From CAMLJR01 sp964500675 (lineage in GTDB: Bacteria; Pseudomonadota; Gammaproteobacteria; Pseudomonadales; CAMLJR01): 64,000 nucleotides of DNA. Location of the stretch: contig CAZCNY010000006.1 in NCBI GenBank assembly GCA_964500675.1, positions 1-64,000 on the forward strand, read 5' to 3'. The notes beneath the pieces were generated by a model that ran no database searches, had not been told where the DNA came from, and was given only the letters and a program-made list of their open reading frames with translations. Positions 24,891-33,587 of the stretch are shown here, one piece after another; position 1 is the first letter of the stretch, and every line of letters begins with the position of its first letter. The position numbers and the translations under genes were made by a program.

Positions 24891-26017
24891 GATTGAGTCA
24901 GCGCCGGATAATCGATGTAACCCACCGGACCGGATGTATAAAATGTCGCGGGATTGGGTTCGTTGAGCGGTGCATTTATTTTCAATCGCCGCACAAGGTC
25001 CGGATTGGCGAGTGCCGGGCGGCCGAATGCAACGGCATCGGCGCGGCCGGATTCAACGGCGTCGATGGCCATCGCGCGATCGTAGCCATTATTGGCGATA
25101 TAGGCTCCTTTAAAAGCTTTGCGGGCCCATGCGAAATCAAAACCCGGAATATCGCGCGCGCCGCGCGTGGCGCCTTCAATGCAATGGATATAGGCAATCC
25201 CGCGTTTATTTAATTCTTCGATCAAATGTCCGAATACGACCTGCGGCGCGCTGTCCGATGCATCGTTGACGGGAGTCACCGGCGATAAGCGTATACCGAC
25301 ACGACCGGCACCGATTTCGGCAATCACTGCATCGACAACTTCCAACGCAAATCGACAGCGATTCTCGGGAGAGCCGCCATAAGTGTCGGTGCGTTTATTA
25401 CTGCCATCGCGCAGAAACTGGTCGATTAAATAACCATTGGCGCCGTGAATTTCAACGCCGTCGAAACCCGCGCGAATGGCATTGGCGGCGGCGCGACGAA
25501 ATTCGGCGACGACATCTTTGATCTCGTCAATCGACAACGCACGCGGTACTGGCGCGTCGAATTTTCCCTCATGAGTGTGAATCGCCGTTTGCGGTTGTAC
25601 CGCCGAGGGCGCAATCGGCTGTGCGCCGCCGGTTAATTGCGGATGACTGATACGGCCGACATGCCATATTTGCGCAACCATTTTTCCACCGGCCTCGTGC
25701 ACGGCGCGCGTGATTTTCTTCCAACCTTCAACTTGTGCGTCGGAATAAATACCGGGCGTTGCGATATAGCCTTTACCAAGCGGCGAGACTTGCGTGCCCT
25801 CGCTGATAATCAATCCCGCTGCGCTGCGTTGCCGGTAATACTCGACATTTATGTCGCTGCCCGGAACATCGCCGGCCGCTTCATCGGCACGACCGCGCGT
25901 CAACGGGGCCATGACGATGCGGTTGGCGATTTCAATCGCGCCGATGCGGCCCGGTTGAAACAGCTTGAGCGCACCGCTATCGGCGGTTGCGCTGGTTGTC
26001 GATGCGGATGCGTTCAT
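24887..26017 (-). CDS. Alkene reductase, Old Yellow Enzyme family
   Basis: A 376-aa FMN enzyme related to NemA/OYE. Motifs seen: NRIVMAPLTRGRA at the N-terminus, AQIWHVGRIS, the substrate-binding pair H/N in VEIHGANGYLIDQFLRDGSN, and the C-terminal phosphate site VAFGRPALANPDLV. Such enzymes reduce activated C=C bonds or nitro compounds with NADPH; the natural substrate is unknown. An additional Ala/Ser/Thr-rich stretch (about 15 residues) precedes the barrel. The AGGAGTATTACCCC region before the ATG supports the start. It is divergent from the DUF2058 gene. Confidence 0.92.
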   Translation of the reverse strand: MNASASTTSATADSGALKLFQPGRIGAIEIANRIVMAPLTRGRADEAAGDVPGSDINVEYYRQRSAAGLIISEGTQVSPLGKGYIATPGIYSDAQVEGWKKITRAVHEAGGKMVAQIWHVGRISHPQLTGGAQPIAPSAVQPQTAIHTHEGKFDAPVPRALSIDEIKDVVAEFRRAAANAIRAGFDGVEIHGANGYLIDQFLRDGSNKRTDTYGGSPENRCRFALEVVDAVIAEIGAGRVGIRLSPVTPVNDASDSAPQVVFGHLIEELNKRGIAYIHCIEGATRGARDIPGFDFAWARKAFKGAYIANNGYDRAMAIDAVESGRADAVAFGRPALANPDLVRRLKINAPLNEPNPATFYTSGPVGYIDYPALTQS

Positions 26018-26151
26018 GGGGTAATACTCCTCGTGGTGAGTTCAAGGCAATTCTGATCAGACCGATTTTGCCGCTAATGTTATTGTCACGCAAATCGCCG
26101 ATAGGTTCTGCGCACGCAAAACAATTTTTCAATACCACCGCGAACACAGTT

Positions 26152-26181
26152 TTGAGCAACCGGTCTATTGCGAGGTAGAAT
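26152..26181 (+). promoter_or_regulatory. Putative promoter of the DUF2058 gene
   Basis: TTGAGC (26152-26157) and TAGAAT (26176-26181) are spaced by 18 bases, and lie 40 bases before the ATG of the DUF2058 gene. It could drive the DUF2058-comF pair. Confidence 0.5.
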
Positions 26182-26220
26182 CGGCGCCATATTCCCACCG
26201 AATACAAAGCAGACATCACC

Positions 26221-26763
26221 ATGAGCAACTCCTTCAAGGATCAACTCCTCAAAGCCGGTTTAGTCGACAAGAAAAAAGTGCAGGCGGTGACTACCGCGCA
26301 GCGTCAGCAGAAAAAGCAGCAGCCCAAAGGCAAGGAAGTTGTCGATGAAACCAAGCTGGCTGCGCAACAAGCCTTGCAGGAAAAAGTCGAACGCGATCGC
26401 GAATTAAATCGCCAGCAGCAAGCCCAAGCTCAACACAAAGCGCTCAAGGCGCAGGTTAAACAGATCATCGAAACCAACGCGCAGGATACCGCCGACGGTG
26501 ACATGGTTTATCAGTTTTCCGATAGCAATAAAATCAAAAAAATCCGCGTCACCGAGCAGCAACACTACCATCTCGCAAAAGGCATGCTCGCCATCGCCAA
26601 GCTGGAGGATCGCTATCGCGTTATTCCCGCGCGCATCGCGCAAAAAATTCAGGAGCGCGATGCCAGCGCCATCGTCGTGCTGCATCAAAGCAACGCCACT
26701 GACAGCGCGGAAGAAGACGATTTTTACGCCGACTTCAAAATTCCGGATGATTTGATGTGGTGA
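26221..26763 (+). CDS. DUF2058 family protein
   Basis: A 180-aa protein that matches DUF2058 (YaiL-like): MSNSFKDQLLKAGLVDKKK at the start, a long Gln/Lys-rich helical middle and a conserved FSDSNKIKKIRVTEQQ followed by an Ala-Ile-rich segment that ends in an acidic tail. The charged coiled middle suggests a nucleoid- or RNA-associated role, but the function is not established. The last codons overlap the comF start. Confidence 0.88.
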   Translation: MSNSFKDQLLKAGLVDKKKVQAVTTAQRQQKKQQPKGKEVVDETKLAAQQALQEKVERDRELNRQQQAQAQHKALKAQVKQIIETNAQDTADGDMVYQFSDSNKIKKIRVTEQQHYHLAKGMLAIAKLEDRYRVIPARIAQKIQERDASAIVVLHQSNATDSAEEDDFYADFKIPDDLMW

Positions 26764-27431
26764 CGACGCTGGGTCGCCGCTGGCCGCGCCATTGCACACT
26801 GTGCGGCGCCGCCAGCGCGAATGATCTGTGTGTCGGCTGCGCGACGGAATTACCGCGCATCGAATGCGGCTGTCGCCAATGCGGCATTCCGCTCGAACAC
26901 GACAGCCTCTGCGGCGATTGCCTGATTGCGCCGCCAACTTTTTTGCGCTGTATCGCGCCACTGCGCTACGAACCACCCATCAGTCATCTGGTCGGCAGCT
27001 TCAAATATCAAAGCAATTTCAATCACGGACGCATTCTGAGCCAATTGCTGATCGAGCGGCTGCGGCAGGAAAACGCACTCGCCATCGATGCGATGATTCC
27101 CGTGCCGTTGCATTGGTGGCGGCGCTGGCGACGCGGCTTCAATCAAACCGAACTGATCGCCGACGAATTGAGCCGCGCACTGCAATTGCCGATGCAATCG
27201 CGCTGGCTGCACAAAATTCGCGGCGGCGCGCCACAGCAACACCTCGATGCTGAAGCGCGCCAGCGCAATCTGCGCGATGCCTTCGCCTGCAACCGCGATT
27301 TGAATGGGCTCCATCTCGCGGTGATCGACGATGTCGTGACCACCGGCGCCACCGCCAATGCGATTGCGCGACTCTTGCGCGCGCGCGGTGCGGCTTCGGT
27401 GCAAATCTGGGCGCTCGCACGCACGCCTTGA
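26757..27431 (+). CDS. comF: ComF family phosphoribosyltransferase-like protein
   Basis: A 224-aa protein with an N-terminal four-plus cysteine zinc finger (CTLCGAA, LCVGC, CGCRQCG, LCGDC) and a C-terminal phosphoribosyltransferase fold (VIDDVVTTGATANAIARLL is the PRPP motif). RRGFNQTELIA is a ComF signature. Known ComF proteins take part in natural DNA uptake after entry. The start is GTG at 26757 or the next GTG at 26760, overlapping the DUF2058 gene. In related bacteria comF is next to the biotin genes, and here an alkene reductase and DUF2058 lie between them. Confidence 0.9.
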   Translation: MVTTLGRRWPRHCTLCGAASANDLCVGCATELPRIECGCRQCGIPLEHDSLCGDCLIAPPTFLRCIAPLRYEPPISHLVGSFKYQSNFNHGRILSQLLIERLRQENALAIDAMIPVPLHWWRRWRRGFNQTELIADELSRALQLPMQSRWLHKIRGGAPQQHLDAEARQRNLRDAFACNRDLNGLHLAVIDDVVTTGATANAIARLLRARGAASVQIWALARTP

Positions 27432-27482
27432 GGCCGCCCTTGACGAGCGTGCTACAGTGAACGTTCGTTGTAGGAGTTTTGT

Positions 27483-28535
27483 ATGAGCGACGATTTACAG
27501 CCATTCACCGACACTGGCGGGGCCGACGACTTCCCCCCGCCGGCGCACGCGCATCCGTTTGCAGAGCTGTCGCCGGAGCTGGTTATCGATGCGATCGAAA
27601 GCACCGGGCGACTATCGGATTTGCGTGTCTTTGCGCTCAATAGTTACGAAAACCGCGTGTATCAAATCGGCATCGAAGGCGGCGAGCCGCTGATCGCGAA
27701 ATTCTATCGACCCGAGCGCTGGAGCGATGCGCAGATTCTCGAAGAACACGCATTCTCGTTGCAATTGGCCGACAACGAATTGCCTGTCGTCGCGCCGTTA
27801 AAAAATGACAGCGGCGAAACGTTATTTCGGTTCCGCGAGTTTCGTTTTGCATTATTTCCGCGCCGCGGCGGACAAGCGCCCGATCTCGACAACCCCGACA
27901 TGCAATTAATGCTGGGCCGTCTCATGGCCCGCCTGCACGCGATCGGCGCTACCGAAAATTATCAAACGCGTCCCGCGCTCGATATCAAAACTTACGGGCG
28001 CGACAGCTGTGAATTTATTGCTGAAAATTGCTTGCGCGGCGATTTATTGCGCGCGTATTCGACATTGTGCGAAGACCTGCTCGCGCGCATCGAAAAAATT
28101 TTCGCGCAGGTCAAACCGAAACTGATTCGCACGCACAGCGATTGCCACGTCGGCAATATTTTGAGCCGCGAACACCTCAGCGGTGAAAAACAGTGCTTTT
28201 TCGTCGACCTCGACGACAGCCGGATGACACCCGCGATTCAGGATTTGTGGATGTTGCTGTCGGGCGAGCGTCACGAACGCATCGCGCAATTATCGGAATT
28301 GCTCGAAGGCTACAATGAATTCTACGATTTCGATGTGCGCGAACTCGCGTTGATCGAAGCGCTGCGCACGCTGCGGCTCATGCATTTCGCGGCGTGGATC
28401 GCGCGGCGCTGGCAGGATCCGGCGTTTCCGCTCGCGTTTCCGTGGTTTGGCAGCGAGCGCTACTGGGCCGAGCATATTCTCGAATTGCGCGAACAACTCG
28501 CCGCGCTCGACGAACCGCCGCTCGCGATTTTCTAA
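27483..28535 (+). CDS. srkA: Stress response kinase A
   Basis: A 350-aa aminoglycoside-phosphotransferase-fold Ser/Thr kinase related to SrkA/YihE. Catalytic features: VYQIGIEGGEPLIAKFYRP (nucleotide-binding lysine), THSDCHVGNIL (catalytic loop) and FVDLDDSRMTPAIQDLWML (metal Asp). In E. coli SrkA counters programmed death under stress. A GTAGGAG site precedes the ATG. The N-terminal 25 residues are an acidic extension. It precedes cysE with a 57-base gap. Confidence 0.93.
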   Translation: MSDDLQPFTDTGGADDFPPPAHAHPFAELSPELVIDAIESTGRLSDLRVFALNSYENRVYQIGIEGGEPLIAKFYRPERWSDAQILEEHAFSLQLADNELPVVAPLKNDSGETLFRFREFRFALFPRRGGQAPDLDNPDMQLMLGRLMARLHAIGATENYQTRPALDIKTYGRDSCEFIAENCLRGDLLRAYSTLCEDLLARIEKIFAQVKPKLIRTHSDCHVGNILSREHLSGEKQCFFVDLDDSRMTPAIQDLWMLLSGERHERIAQLSELLEGYNEFYDFDVRELALIEALRTLRLMHFAAWIARRWQDPAFPLAFPWFGSERYWAEHILELREQLAALDEPPLAIF

Positions 28536-28578
28536 TTGGGTATAAACGACGCCCTGACTTAGGGAGCACAACAACACC

Positions 28579-28596
28579 ATGAGTACAGCAGCATGA
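28579..28596 (+). other. Tiny out-of-frame leader ORF overlapping cysE start
   Basis: ATG at 28579 opens a five-codon ORF (M-S-T-A-A) whose TGA overlaps the cysE ATG (ATGA). The ribosome-site-like AGGGAG (28561-28566) is positioned for this ATG rather than for cysE. The first bases duplicate the cysE start region (ATGAGTACAGC versus ATGAGCACC). Confidence 0.45.
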
Positions 28597-29411
28597 GCAC
28601 CAAACCCACACCGCGCAGCGCCATCGTCGATCCGCTGTGGCAAGCGATTCGCGAAGAGACCGCGCGCGAAGCCGAAGGCGAGCCAATCCTCGCGAGCTTT
28701 TTGCACGCGACGATTCTGAATCACGATACGCTCGAAGCCGCGTTGAGTTTTCACCTCGCGCACAAACTCGATAGCGCGACCGCTTCCGCGCTGCTCGTGC
28801 GCGAAGTGATCGAAGCCGCGCTGCGCGGCGACCCCAATATCGGCGAAGCGATTCGCTGCGATATTCGCGCGATCAAGGAGCGCGATTCGGCGTGCATCGG
28901 TTACTCGGTGCCGTTTTTATATTTCAAGGGCTTTCACGCGCTCGAAGCGTATCGCGTCGCGCATTGGCTGTGGCAACAGGGCCGCGAATCGCTCGCATTG
29001 TTTTTTCAAAATCGTATTTCGTGCGAGTTCGGTGTCGATATTCATCCGGCCGCGCGTATCGGCCGCGGCGTGATGATGGATCACGCCACGGGCATTGTGA
29101 TCGGTGAAACCGCGGTCGTTGGCAACAATGTCTCGATCATGCAATCGGTGACACTGGGCGGCACGGGTAAAGAGCACGGCGATCGTCATCCCAAAGTCGG
29201 CGACGGCGTCCTGCTCAGTGCGGGTGCGAAAGTGCTCGGCAATATTAAAATCGGCGAAGGCGCGCAGGTGTGCGCGGGCAGTGTGGTGTTAAAAGAAGTG
29301 CCGTCGCATACGACCGTGGCCGGCGTACCGGCGAAAATCGTCGGCAAACCGAGCTGCGCGCAACCCGCGCTCGAAATGAATCATCGCGTCGATTGCGGTG
29401 AAACCGGTTAA
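28593..29411 (+). CDS. cysE: Serine O-acetyltransferase
   Basis: A 272-aa hexapeptide-repeat acetyltransferase that makes O-acetylserine from serine and acetyl-CoA, the entry to cysteine synthesis. The N-terminal helical domain (DPLWQAIREETAREAEGEPI) and the left-handed beta-helix region with IHPAARIGRGVMMDHATG and IGETAVVGNNVSIMQSVTLG are clear; catalytic His and Asp lie in MDHATG. Length matches the E. coli form. A tiny ORF overlaps its start, see 28579. Confidence 0.96.
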   Translation: MSTKPTPRSAIVDPLWQAIREETAREAEGEPILASFLHATILNHDTLEAALSFHLAHKLDSATASALLVREVIEAALRGDPNIGEAIRCDIRAIKERDSACIGYSVPFLYFKGFHALEAYRVAHWLWQQGRESLALFFQNRISCEFGVDIHPAARIGRGVMMDHATGIVIGETAVVGNNVSIMQSVTLGGTGKEHGDRHPKVGDGVLLSAGAKVLGNIKIGEGAQVCAGSVVLKEVPSHTTVAGVPAKIVGKPSCAQPALEMNHRVDCGETG

Positions 29412-29417
29412 CACATT

Positions 29418-29466
29418 ATTCCCCCTCTCCCTGCGGGCCCAAAGGAAAGGGGTTAGGGGTGAGGGC
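29418..29466. repeat. CCCTCTCCC / GGGGTGAGGG intergenic repeat
   Basis: An imperfect palindrome starting CCCCCTCTCCCT and ending AAAGGGGTTAGGGGTGAGGG fills the gap between the convergent cysE and M48 peptidase genes. This C-rich/G-rich layout is a familiar dispersed intergenic element in proteobacteria, and may serve as a terminator. Only one clear copy is in the window. Confidence 0.6.
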
Positions 29467-29470
29467 ATTA

Positions 29471-30283
29471 CTACATTTTACAATTCGGATGTCGGCCTTG
29501 CGCGCGAGCTTCCTCGGCGTCGGCTTCGGCCTGCGGCAACGCGCGATTCAATGCATTCATGCGTGTTTCATCGGATGGGTGTGTCGATAAAAATTCGGGC
29601 GTTTTATTTTTATCGACCGCCGCCATATTTTCCCACAGCGCGACGCTTTCATCGGGATTGAAACCGGCCTGCGCCATTAATTTAAGACCGATCATATCGG
29701 CCTCGGATTCCTGCGTGCGGCTGAATGGCATCAATACGCCGTAAGTGACGCCGGCGCCGAGCGCGCCCATCACCAGACCTTTCTGCGTATCGCTCGACGT
29801 ACCCGCGATGATCGCACCGATCAGCAACGCGCCTTGCGCGACATTCTGCTGCGACAAACGCTCGGCGCTGTGATGCGCTTCGACGTGTCCGACTTCGTGA
29901 CCGATGACCGTCGCCAGTTGATCCTGATTTTTCGCAACTTTCAGAATACCGCTATGCACGCCGATTTTTTTGCCCGGCAAAGCAAATGCGTTAGGCGTAT
30001 CGTCCTTGAACACCTTAATCTCCCAGCCTTCACCTTCGTTGCCGGGCAGCGACGACAAAATCGCGTGTGCGACGCAGCTGACATAGGCGTTGGCTTTTGG
30101 ATCTTCATCCAGCGCTTGTTTCTTTTTCAACTCGCCAAACGCGGTCGCGCCCATCTGCCCCATTTCGCTATCGGTATAACCCGGCAAAATAAATTGTTTG
30201 CGCCCCGTCGGCGAAACCGCGCAAGCGGCCAGCATCAACGCCAGCCCCGCAGTCGCTGCACGATGTAACCGCTTAGCTGCCAT
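29471..30283 (-). CDS. M48-family metalloprotease lipoprotein
   Basis: A 270-aa protein with a lipoprotein signal peptide (lipobox LAAC at about 18-21), so it is probably anchored to the outer membrane or inner membrane facing the periplasm. The zinc motif HEVGH and the downstream ligand region TQESEADMIGLKLM are typical of M48 Ste24-like peptidases (LoiP/YcaL/BepA type). Likely role: cleaving or quality-controlling envelope proteins. No TPR domain is present, unlike BepA. GAGGTTT precedes the ATG. Confidence 0.92.
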   Translation of the reverse strand: MAAKRLHRAATAGLALMLAACAVSPTGRKQFILPGYTDSEMGQMGATAFGELKKKQALDEDPKANAYVSCVAHAILSSLPGNEGEGWEIKVFKDDTPNAFALPGKKIGVHSGILKVAKNQDQLATVIGHEVGHVEAHHSAERLSQQNVAQGALLIGAIIAGTSSDTQKGLVMGALGAGVTYGVLMPFSRTQESEADMIGLKLMAQAGFNPDESVALWENMAAVDKNKTPEFLSTHPSDETRMNALNRALPQAEADAEEARAQGRHPNCKM

Positions 30284-30332
30284 TTACAAACCTCAACCTC
30301 AATGCGTTAAAACTCTATTAACGACAAAACGC

Positions 30333-30665
30333 TTATTGCGTGCTCCACGGTGTGCAGATCGGCGGGTTGGACACATCTTTGTATTCGCACAACGAGACCG
30401 CTCCGCTGCTGGCGTTGATGCGCCAGGTCGACAACACGTCGTCGCCCGCAATGATTTGATAACTTCCGGGAGCACCACCGCTGCTCCACGGATAACACGT
30501 CGGTTCATTTTTGTGCCCCTCGAAGCTGCACAGCGATACCGCACCGTTACCGTGATTGACGCGCCAAACCGACAGGTTGCCCTTGGTGGAAACACCGCTG
30601 AATTGTCCGTCGGCCGCGGCCGTTGTCGCAGCGAGCATGGCGGAAAGCAAGAGAACTGATCTCAT
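30333..30665 (-). CDS. Secreted protein with two internal repeats, unknown
   Basis: A 110-aa protein with a signal peptide (MRSVLLLSAMLAATTAAA). The mature part holds two copies of one unit: LSVWRVNHGNGAVSLCSF...CYPWS and LSTWRINASSGAVSLCEY...CTPWS, each with two cysteines. The repeat reads like a small beta propeller-type or lectin-like blade with WRI/GAVSLC as anchor, but I do not recognise the family. It was probably made by internal duplication. A GGAG site precedes the ATG. It is divergent from the radical SAM gene. Confidence 0.75.
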   Translation of the reverse strand: MRSVLLLSAMLAATTAAADGQFSGVSTKGNLSVWRVNHGNGAVSLCSFEGHKNEPTCYPWSSGGAPGSYQIIAGDDVLSTWRINASSGAVSLCEYKDVSNPPICTPWSTQ

Positions 30666-30799
30666 CGAAAAACTCCAGAAAGAGGTTCAAGGTGCGCCGG
30701 TTTACTTAGCTTTTTGATACCGGCCCAGCGCAATTCTAGCACCGACACCGCGCCTCCATCCATTTGCGGTACCATTGCCGGATTCACGAGGTTCGAGTT

Positions 30800-31834
30800 A
30801 TGGCGATCAAAGGCCGCGGCACCGACAGCAACCCGCACAACCGTTTCGCACCGCGCATCAGCGTCATCGACGACGTTGAGTCCGCGCGTAATCCCGCCAC
30901 GGTGGTGCGCACCGAGACCGCGCGCAGTCTTATCGCTTACAACGATTCGCCCGACATCGCCTTCGAACGCTCGATCAATCCGTATCGCGGCTGCGAGCAC
31001 GGTTGCATTTATTGTTTCGCCAGGCCGACACACGCGTATTTGGATTTATCGCCCGGCCTCGATTTTGAAACGCAACTGGTCGCGAAAATCAATGCCGCGC
31101 AAGTGCTGCGCGACGAACTGGCCAAGCGCAGTTATCGCTGCGCGCCGATTGTGATTGGCAGCAACACCGATTGCTACCAACCGATCGAACGCGACTACCG
31201 CATCACGCGGCAAATACTCGAAGTGCTGTGGGAACATCGCCACCCGTGCGCGCTTATCACCAAGAGCCAAATGATCTGCGATGATTTGCCGCTGCTCGCG
31301 CAAATGGCCAAACAGCGCTTGGTAAAAATTTTCATCACCGTGACGACGCTTGATGACGAACTCAAGCGCAAACTCGAACCGCGCGCCGCGAGCGGCCGCG
31401 CGCGTATCAACACCATCGCACAACTTAGCGACGCCGGTATTCCGGTCGGCGTGCTCGCCTCGCCGATCATTCCCGCGCTCAACGATAAGGAACTCGAAAC
31501 GATTTTGAATGAAGCCAAACATGCGGGCGCACGCAACGCAGGCTATATTTTGCTGCGCCTGCCGCTGGAGGTCGATGGATTATTTCAAGAGTGGCTGCAA
31601 CAGCATTATCCGCTGCGCGCCGAACACGTGATGAGCTTGATTAAGCAAAGCCGCGGCGGCAAAAATTACGACGCGCAATTCCACACGCGCATGCGCGGCA
31701 CCGGCGTCTTCGCGGATTTGCTCGAAGCGCGCTTCGATCGCACCGTGCGCTCACTGCATCTCAACGCGACAGAACCCGCATTGCGCACCGATCTGTTCCG
31801 CGTGCCGACGGCGCAACTTTCTCTCGACTGGTAA
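30800..31834 (+). CDS. PA0069-family radical SAM protein
   Basis: A 344-aa radical SAM enzyme. The cluster motif CEHGCIYC (CxxxCxxC) lies near residue 75, followed by FARPTHAYL. GRGTDSNPHNRF at the start and NPYRGCEHGCIYC are signatures of the PA0069 group, related to spore photoproduct lyase-type proteins; the substrate is unknown. The ATG at 30800 follows GAGG and removes a 12-residue extension. Confidence 0.9.
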   Translation: MAIKGRGTDSNPHNRFAPRISVIDDVESARNPATVVRTETARSLIAYNDSPDIAFERSINPYRGCEHGCIYCFARPTHAYLDLSPGLDFETQLVAKINAAQVLRDELAKRSYRCAPIVIGSNTDCYQPIERDYRITRQILEVLWEHRHPCALITKSQMICDDLPLLAQMAKQRLVKIFITVTTLDDELKRKLEPRAASGRARINTIAQLSDAGIPVGVLASPIIPALNDKELETILNEAKHAGARNAGYILLRLPLEVDGLFQEWLQQHYPLRAEHVMSLIKQSRGGKNYDAQFHTRMRGTGVFADLLEARFDRTVRSLHLNATEPALRTDLFRVPTAQLSLDW

Positions 31835-31873
31835 CATGCTTGATAGAACGTAAATAATTGCAGGATTAGCATT

Positions 31874-32425
31874 ATGCTGAAACATTTTTTACCAATCATC
31901 GCCACTCTGACACTCGCAATCGCCGCACACGCCGCCAATGTGCAAACCGATTACGACACCGAAAAAGATTTCACCCAATTCCATTATTACGCGTGGCAAA
32001 CGCAGAGCGACAATATCGATGCGTCGTTCACCGCTATCACCGCCGATACCGTCAAAAACCTCTTGAGTTATAGTCTGGACCGCCAAATGGCGCAGGCCAG
32101 CGAAAAATTTCCCGCCGATTTTCTGGTGCGCTACTACATCAAAACCGTGAAGAAACTCGTCGACGATAGACCGCATGTCGGCGTCGGCATGGGTGGCTTC
32201 AACGACCACATGGGCGGCGGCATCTCTTTCAGCTTCCCGCTCGGCGGGAACGACCTCGATCAAACCGCGCAGATCGTCGTCGACTTTCTCGATCCGAAAA
32301 CACAGCGGTTGGTATGGCGTGGAAGTTTAGTGACGAGCGTCAGCAGTAAATCGATTCAAGCCAATCAAAAACAATTACAGAAAGCGTTCGATGCGATTTT
32401 GAAAAATTTCCCGCCGAGAAATTGA
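31874..32425 (+). CDS. DUF4136 family secreted protein
   Basis: A 183-aa protein with a signal peptide (about residues 1-20, ending AHAAN) and a DUF4136 domain: VQTDYDTEKDFTQFHYYAW at the start, and IVVDFLDPKTQRLVWRGSL near the end. A glycine-rich loop (GVGMGGFNDHMGGGISFSF) lies between. Members are periplasmic or outer-membrane-associated proteins of unknown role. It is convergent with hemE. Confidence 0.88.
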   Translation: MLKHFLPIIATLTLAIAAHAANVQTDYDTEKDFTQFHYYAWQTQSDNIDASFTAITADTVKNLLSYSLDRQMAQASEKFPADFLVRYYIKTVKKLVDDRPHVGVGMGGFNDHMGGGISFSFPLGGNDLDQTAQIVVDFLDPKTQRLVWRGSLVTSVSSKSIQANQKQLQKAFDAILKNFPPRN

Positions 32426-32458
32426 CATCTTTTGTCCAGCAACACCGGTGTCAGCCGG

Positions 32459-33523
32459 TCAGCAATGATACTGCCCCGAAAACTCATGCACCGCGTCGAT
32501 AAACACACCGGCATGCACGGGATCGACTTCGGGCGTGATGCCGTGGCCTAAATTGAACACGTGACCATTGCCGTGACCGAAGCTCGCGAGAATATTTTTG
32601 ACTTCGCTGCGAATGCGTTCGGGATTCGCATACAGCATTTGCGGGTCCATGTTGCCCTGCAACGCGACGCGATCGCCGATTTGTTTTCTCACTGTGCCGA
32701 TATCGACACTCCAATCGAGGCCGACCGCATCGGCGCCGCTCGCCGCAATTTGTTCGAGCCACGGGCCGCCGTTTTTCGTAAAGACAATTACCGGCACTTG
32801 GCGACCGTCGTTTTCGCGAATTAAATTCGCGACGATTTTCTGCATATACGGCAGCGAGAATTCGAGGTATGCGTTGTAACTCAACGCGCCGCCCCAGGTA
32901 TCGAAAATCTGCACGGCCTGTGCGCCCGCTTTGATCTGGCCGTTCAAATAGGTGGTGACACTCTGCGCGAGTTTATCGAGCAACGCGTGCATCACGTACG
33001 CTTGATCGAACGCCATGGTTTTCGCGCGGCGAAAATCTTTCGAGCCGCCGCCTTCGACCATGTACGTCGCGAGCGTCCACGGACTGCCCGAAAAACCGAT
33101 CAGCGGCACGCGGCCGTTCAATTCGCGGCGAATCGTGCGCACCGCGTTCATCACGTAACCCAAATCGTTTTCGGGATCGGGAATCGGCAACGCCGCGACA
33201 TCGGCTTCTGTGCGCACGGTTTTGCGAAAACGCGGGCCTTCGCCGGTTTCGAAATACAGACCCAGGCCCATCGCATCGGGCACCGTGAGAATATCGGAAA
33301 ATAAAATCGCGGCATCGAGCGCGTAGCGATCGAGCGGCTGCAGCGTGACTTCGCAGGCGAGTTCGGGATTCGTGCACAGCGCCATGAAATCGCCGGCGCG
33401 CGCGCGCGTGGCGCGGTATTCGGGCAGGTAGCGCCCGGCTTGACGCATCATCCACACCGGCGTGACATCGACGGGTTGGCGCAGCAGCGCGCGCAGAAAA
33501 CGGTCGTTTTTCAATTCGCTCAT
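32459..33523 (-). CDS. hemE: Uroporphyrinogen decarboxylase
   Basis: A 354-aa enzyme that decarboxylates uroporphyrinogen III to coproporphyrinogen III in haem synthesis. The signature PVWMMRQAGRYLPEYR lies near residue 25, and FSGSPWTLATYMVEG is also conserved. The ATG at 33523 gives the canonical MSELKNDRFLRALLRQ; a long upstream extension in the same frame is not real. It lies downstream of gltBD as in Pseudomonas, with a GST gene inserted between. Confidence 0.97.
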   Translation of the reverse strand: MSELKNDRFLRALLRQPVDVTPVWMMRQAGRYLPEYRATRARAGDFMALCTNPELACEVTLQPLDRYALDAAILFSDILTVPDAMGLGLYFETGEGPRFRKTVRTEADVAALPIPDPENDLGYVMNAVRTIRRELNGRVPLIGFSGSPWTLATYMVEGGGSKDFRRAKTMAFDQAYVMHALLDKLAQSVTTYLNGQIKAGAQAVQIFDTWGGALSYNAYLEFSLPYMQKIVANLIRENDGRQVPVIVFTKNGGPWLEQIAASGADAVGLDWSVDIGTVRKQIGDRVALQGNMDPQMLYANPERIRSEVKNILASFGHGNGHVFNLGHGITPEVDPVHAGVFIDAVHEFSGQYHC

Positions 33524-33587
33524 TCGAGTGCCTTTCGCAACCAAGTGCCGCTTAAAAATTTTGCGAATTGTACGGGAAAATGATCGA

